From: Janthinobacterium sp. 67
GTDB taxonomy: Bacteria; Pseudomonadota; Gammaproteobacteria; Burkholderiales; Burkholderiaceae_D
Direction of reading: 5' to 3'
DNA: 64,000 bases
Assembly: GCF_002797895.1 (NCBI RefSeq)
Contig: NZ_PGES01000001.1
Span: 5,208,001 to 5,272,000, forward strand
The position numbers were made by a program, and so were the translations under genes. Of the stretch, positions 63,496 through 64,000 are shown piece after piece. Under the pieces are notes generated by a model, which was not told where the DNA came from, did not search any database, and saw only the letters and a program-made list of their open reading frames with translations. Position 1 is the first letter of the stretch; the number at the start of each line of letters is the position of its first letter.

Positions 63496-64000
63496 ATGGC
63501 AATGACAGCCGCAGAAGTCTTGAAGATGGTAGAAGAAAACGAAGTCAAATTCGTTGATTTCCGCTTTGCTGATACCCGTGGTAAAGAGCAGCACGTGACG
63601 GTACCCGTGTCGCACTTCGACATGGACAAATTCGAGTCGGGCCACGCCTTTGACGGTTCTTCGATCGCTGGCTGGAAAGGTATCGAAGCGTCCGACATGA
63701 TCTTGCTGCCGGATCCAAACACGGCCAATATCGACCCGTTCATGGAAGAAACGACCTTGTTCATGCAGTGCGACGTGATCGAACCGTCGGACGGCAAGGG
63801 CTACGACCGCGACCCGCGCTCGATCGCGAAACGCGCCGAAGCCTACCTGAAATCGTCGGGCATGGGCGACACCGCCTACTTCGGCCCTGAGCCAGAATTC
63901 TTCATCTTCGACAACGTGCGCTGGAAGATCGACATGTCGGGCTGCTTCGTCAAGATCGGTTCGGACGAAGGTTCGTGGTCGACCGGCAAGGACATCGAAG
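63496..64000 (+). CDS. glnA: Glutamine synthetase type I, N-terminal part
   Basis: The gene starts at ATG 63496 (AGGAG upstream) and runs off the window after 168 codons. The N-terminal beta-grasp domain has [21 protein letters not shown] and [12 protein letters not shown]; catalytic domain sequence begins with [11 protein letters not shown] and [10 protein letters not shown], which holds metal-ligand glutamates. The enzyme makes glutamine from glutamate and ammonia and is controlled by adenylylation in this group. The upstream NtrC sites and sigma-54 promoter show nitrogen control. Confidence 0.96.
   Translation, partial: MAMTAAEVLKMVEENEVKFVDFRFADTRGKEQHVTVPVSHFDMDKFESGHAFDGSSIAGWKGIEASDMILLPDPNTANIDPFMEETTLFMQCDVIEPSDGKGYDRDPRSIAKRAEAYLKSSGMGDTAYFGPEPEFFIFDNVRWKIDMSGCFVKIGSDEGSWSTGKDIE

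Overview
The window is a GC-rich, gene-dense piece of a bacterial chromosome. Its gene content points to a betaproteobacterium of the Oxalobacteraceae (Janthinobacterium, Duganella or Massilia-like). The signs are rplU-rpmA-obgE-proB, nth overlapping an orphan rsxB, an intracellular PHB depolymerase with a PHA granule-type protein, pqiABC, and NtrC/sigma-54 elements before glnA. This placement is inference from content, not from a database search. No insertion sequence, prophage, CRISPR array or rRNA is visible. One tRNA (Pro, CGG) is present.

Layout. 1-8.0 kb is nucleobase catabolism: the end of dihydropyrimidinase, an N-carbamoyl-beta-alanine-type hydrolase, a UraD-AllC fusion, a LysR regulator divergent from membrane urate hydroxylase puuD, an M20-like protein coupled to puuD, and a second LysR. 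8.2-12.3 kb is a probable amide or ureide uptake and hydrolysis operon (barrel protein, MHS transporter, DUF2848, amidase). 12.4-16.0 kb is pqiABC. 16.0-20.5 kb is DUF2946, a TonB receptor, a PepSY membrane protein and a CxxC protein, probably metal-related. 20.5-23.7 kb is catR divergent from catB-catC-pcaD. 23.8-27.6 kb holds three secondary transporters. 27.7-31.9 kb has tRNA-Pro, an AsmA-like gene, arsR-arsC and ispB. 32.1-35.6 kb is rplU, rpmA, obgE and proB; 35.8-37.2 kb is nth and rsxB.

37.4-41.7 kb has a periplasmic binding protein, a second TonB receptor and a Tat-exported DOPA-4,5-dioxygenase-family protein. 41.7-46.2 kb has phaZ, fdxA, an emfourin-like protease inhibitor, a gluzincin metallopeptidase and a PHA-system protein. 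46.3-50.2 kb is a glycine betaine/proline ABC importer with a long leader. 50.2-51.6 kb has three small minus-strand genes (GNAT, acyl-CoA-binding protein, FKBP). 51.75-56.26 kb is a tightly overlapped operon (beta-propeller, deacetylase-like, sterol-desaturase-like, EI24, CinA-N). 56.6-64 kb has an atypical class A PBP, a GST, a membrane-anchored TAXI protein, a HigB/HigA-like toxin-antitoxin pair, a rhodanese and the start of glnA.

The most interesting leads are three. First, the gluzincin/emfourin pair at 43.9-45.7 kb. Second, the exported ring-cleavage-family protein next to a TonB receptor at 38.4-41.7 kb. Third, the M20-fold protein welded to puuD that appears to lack several zinc ligands. 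Two loci also carry pairs of inverted palindromic repeats, one of which supplies the proB stop codon. Start codons were re-chosen from ribosome binding sites where the longest frame was not the most plausible.
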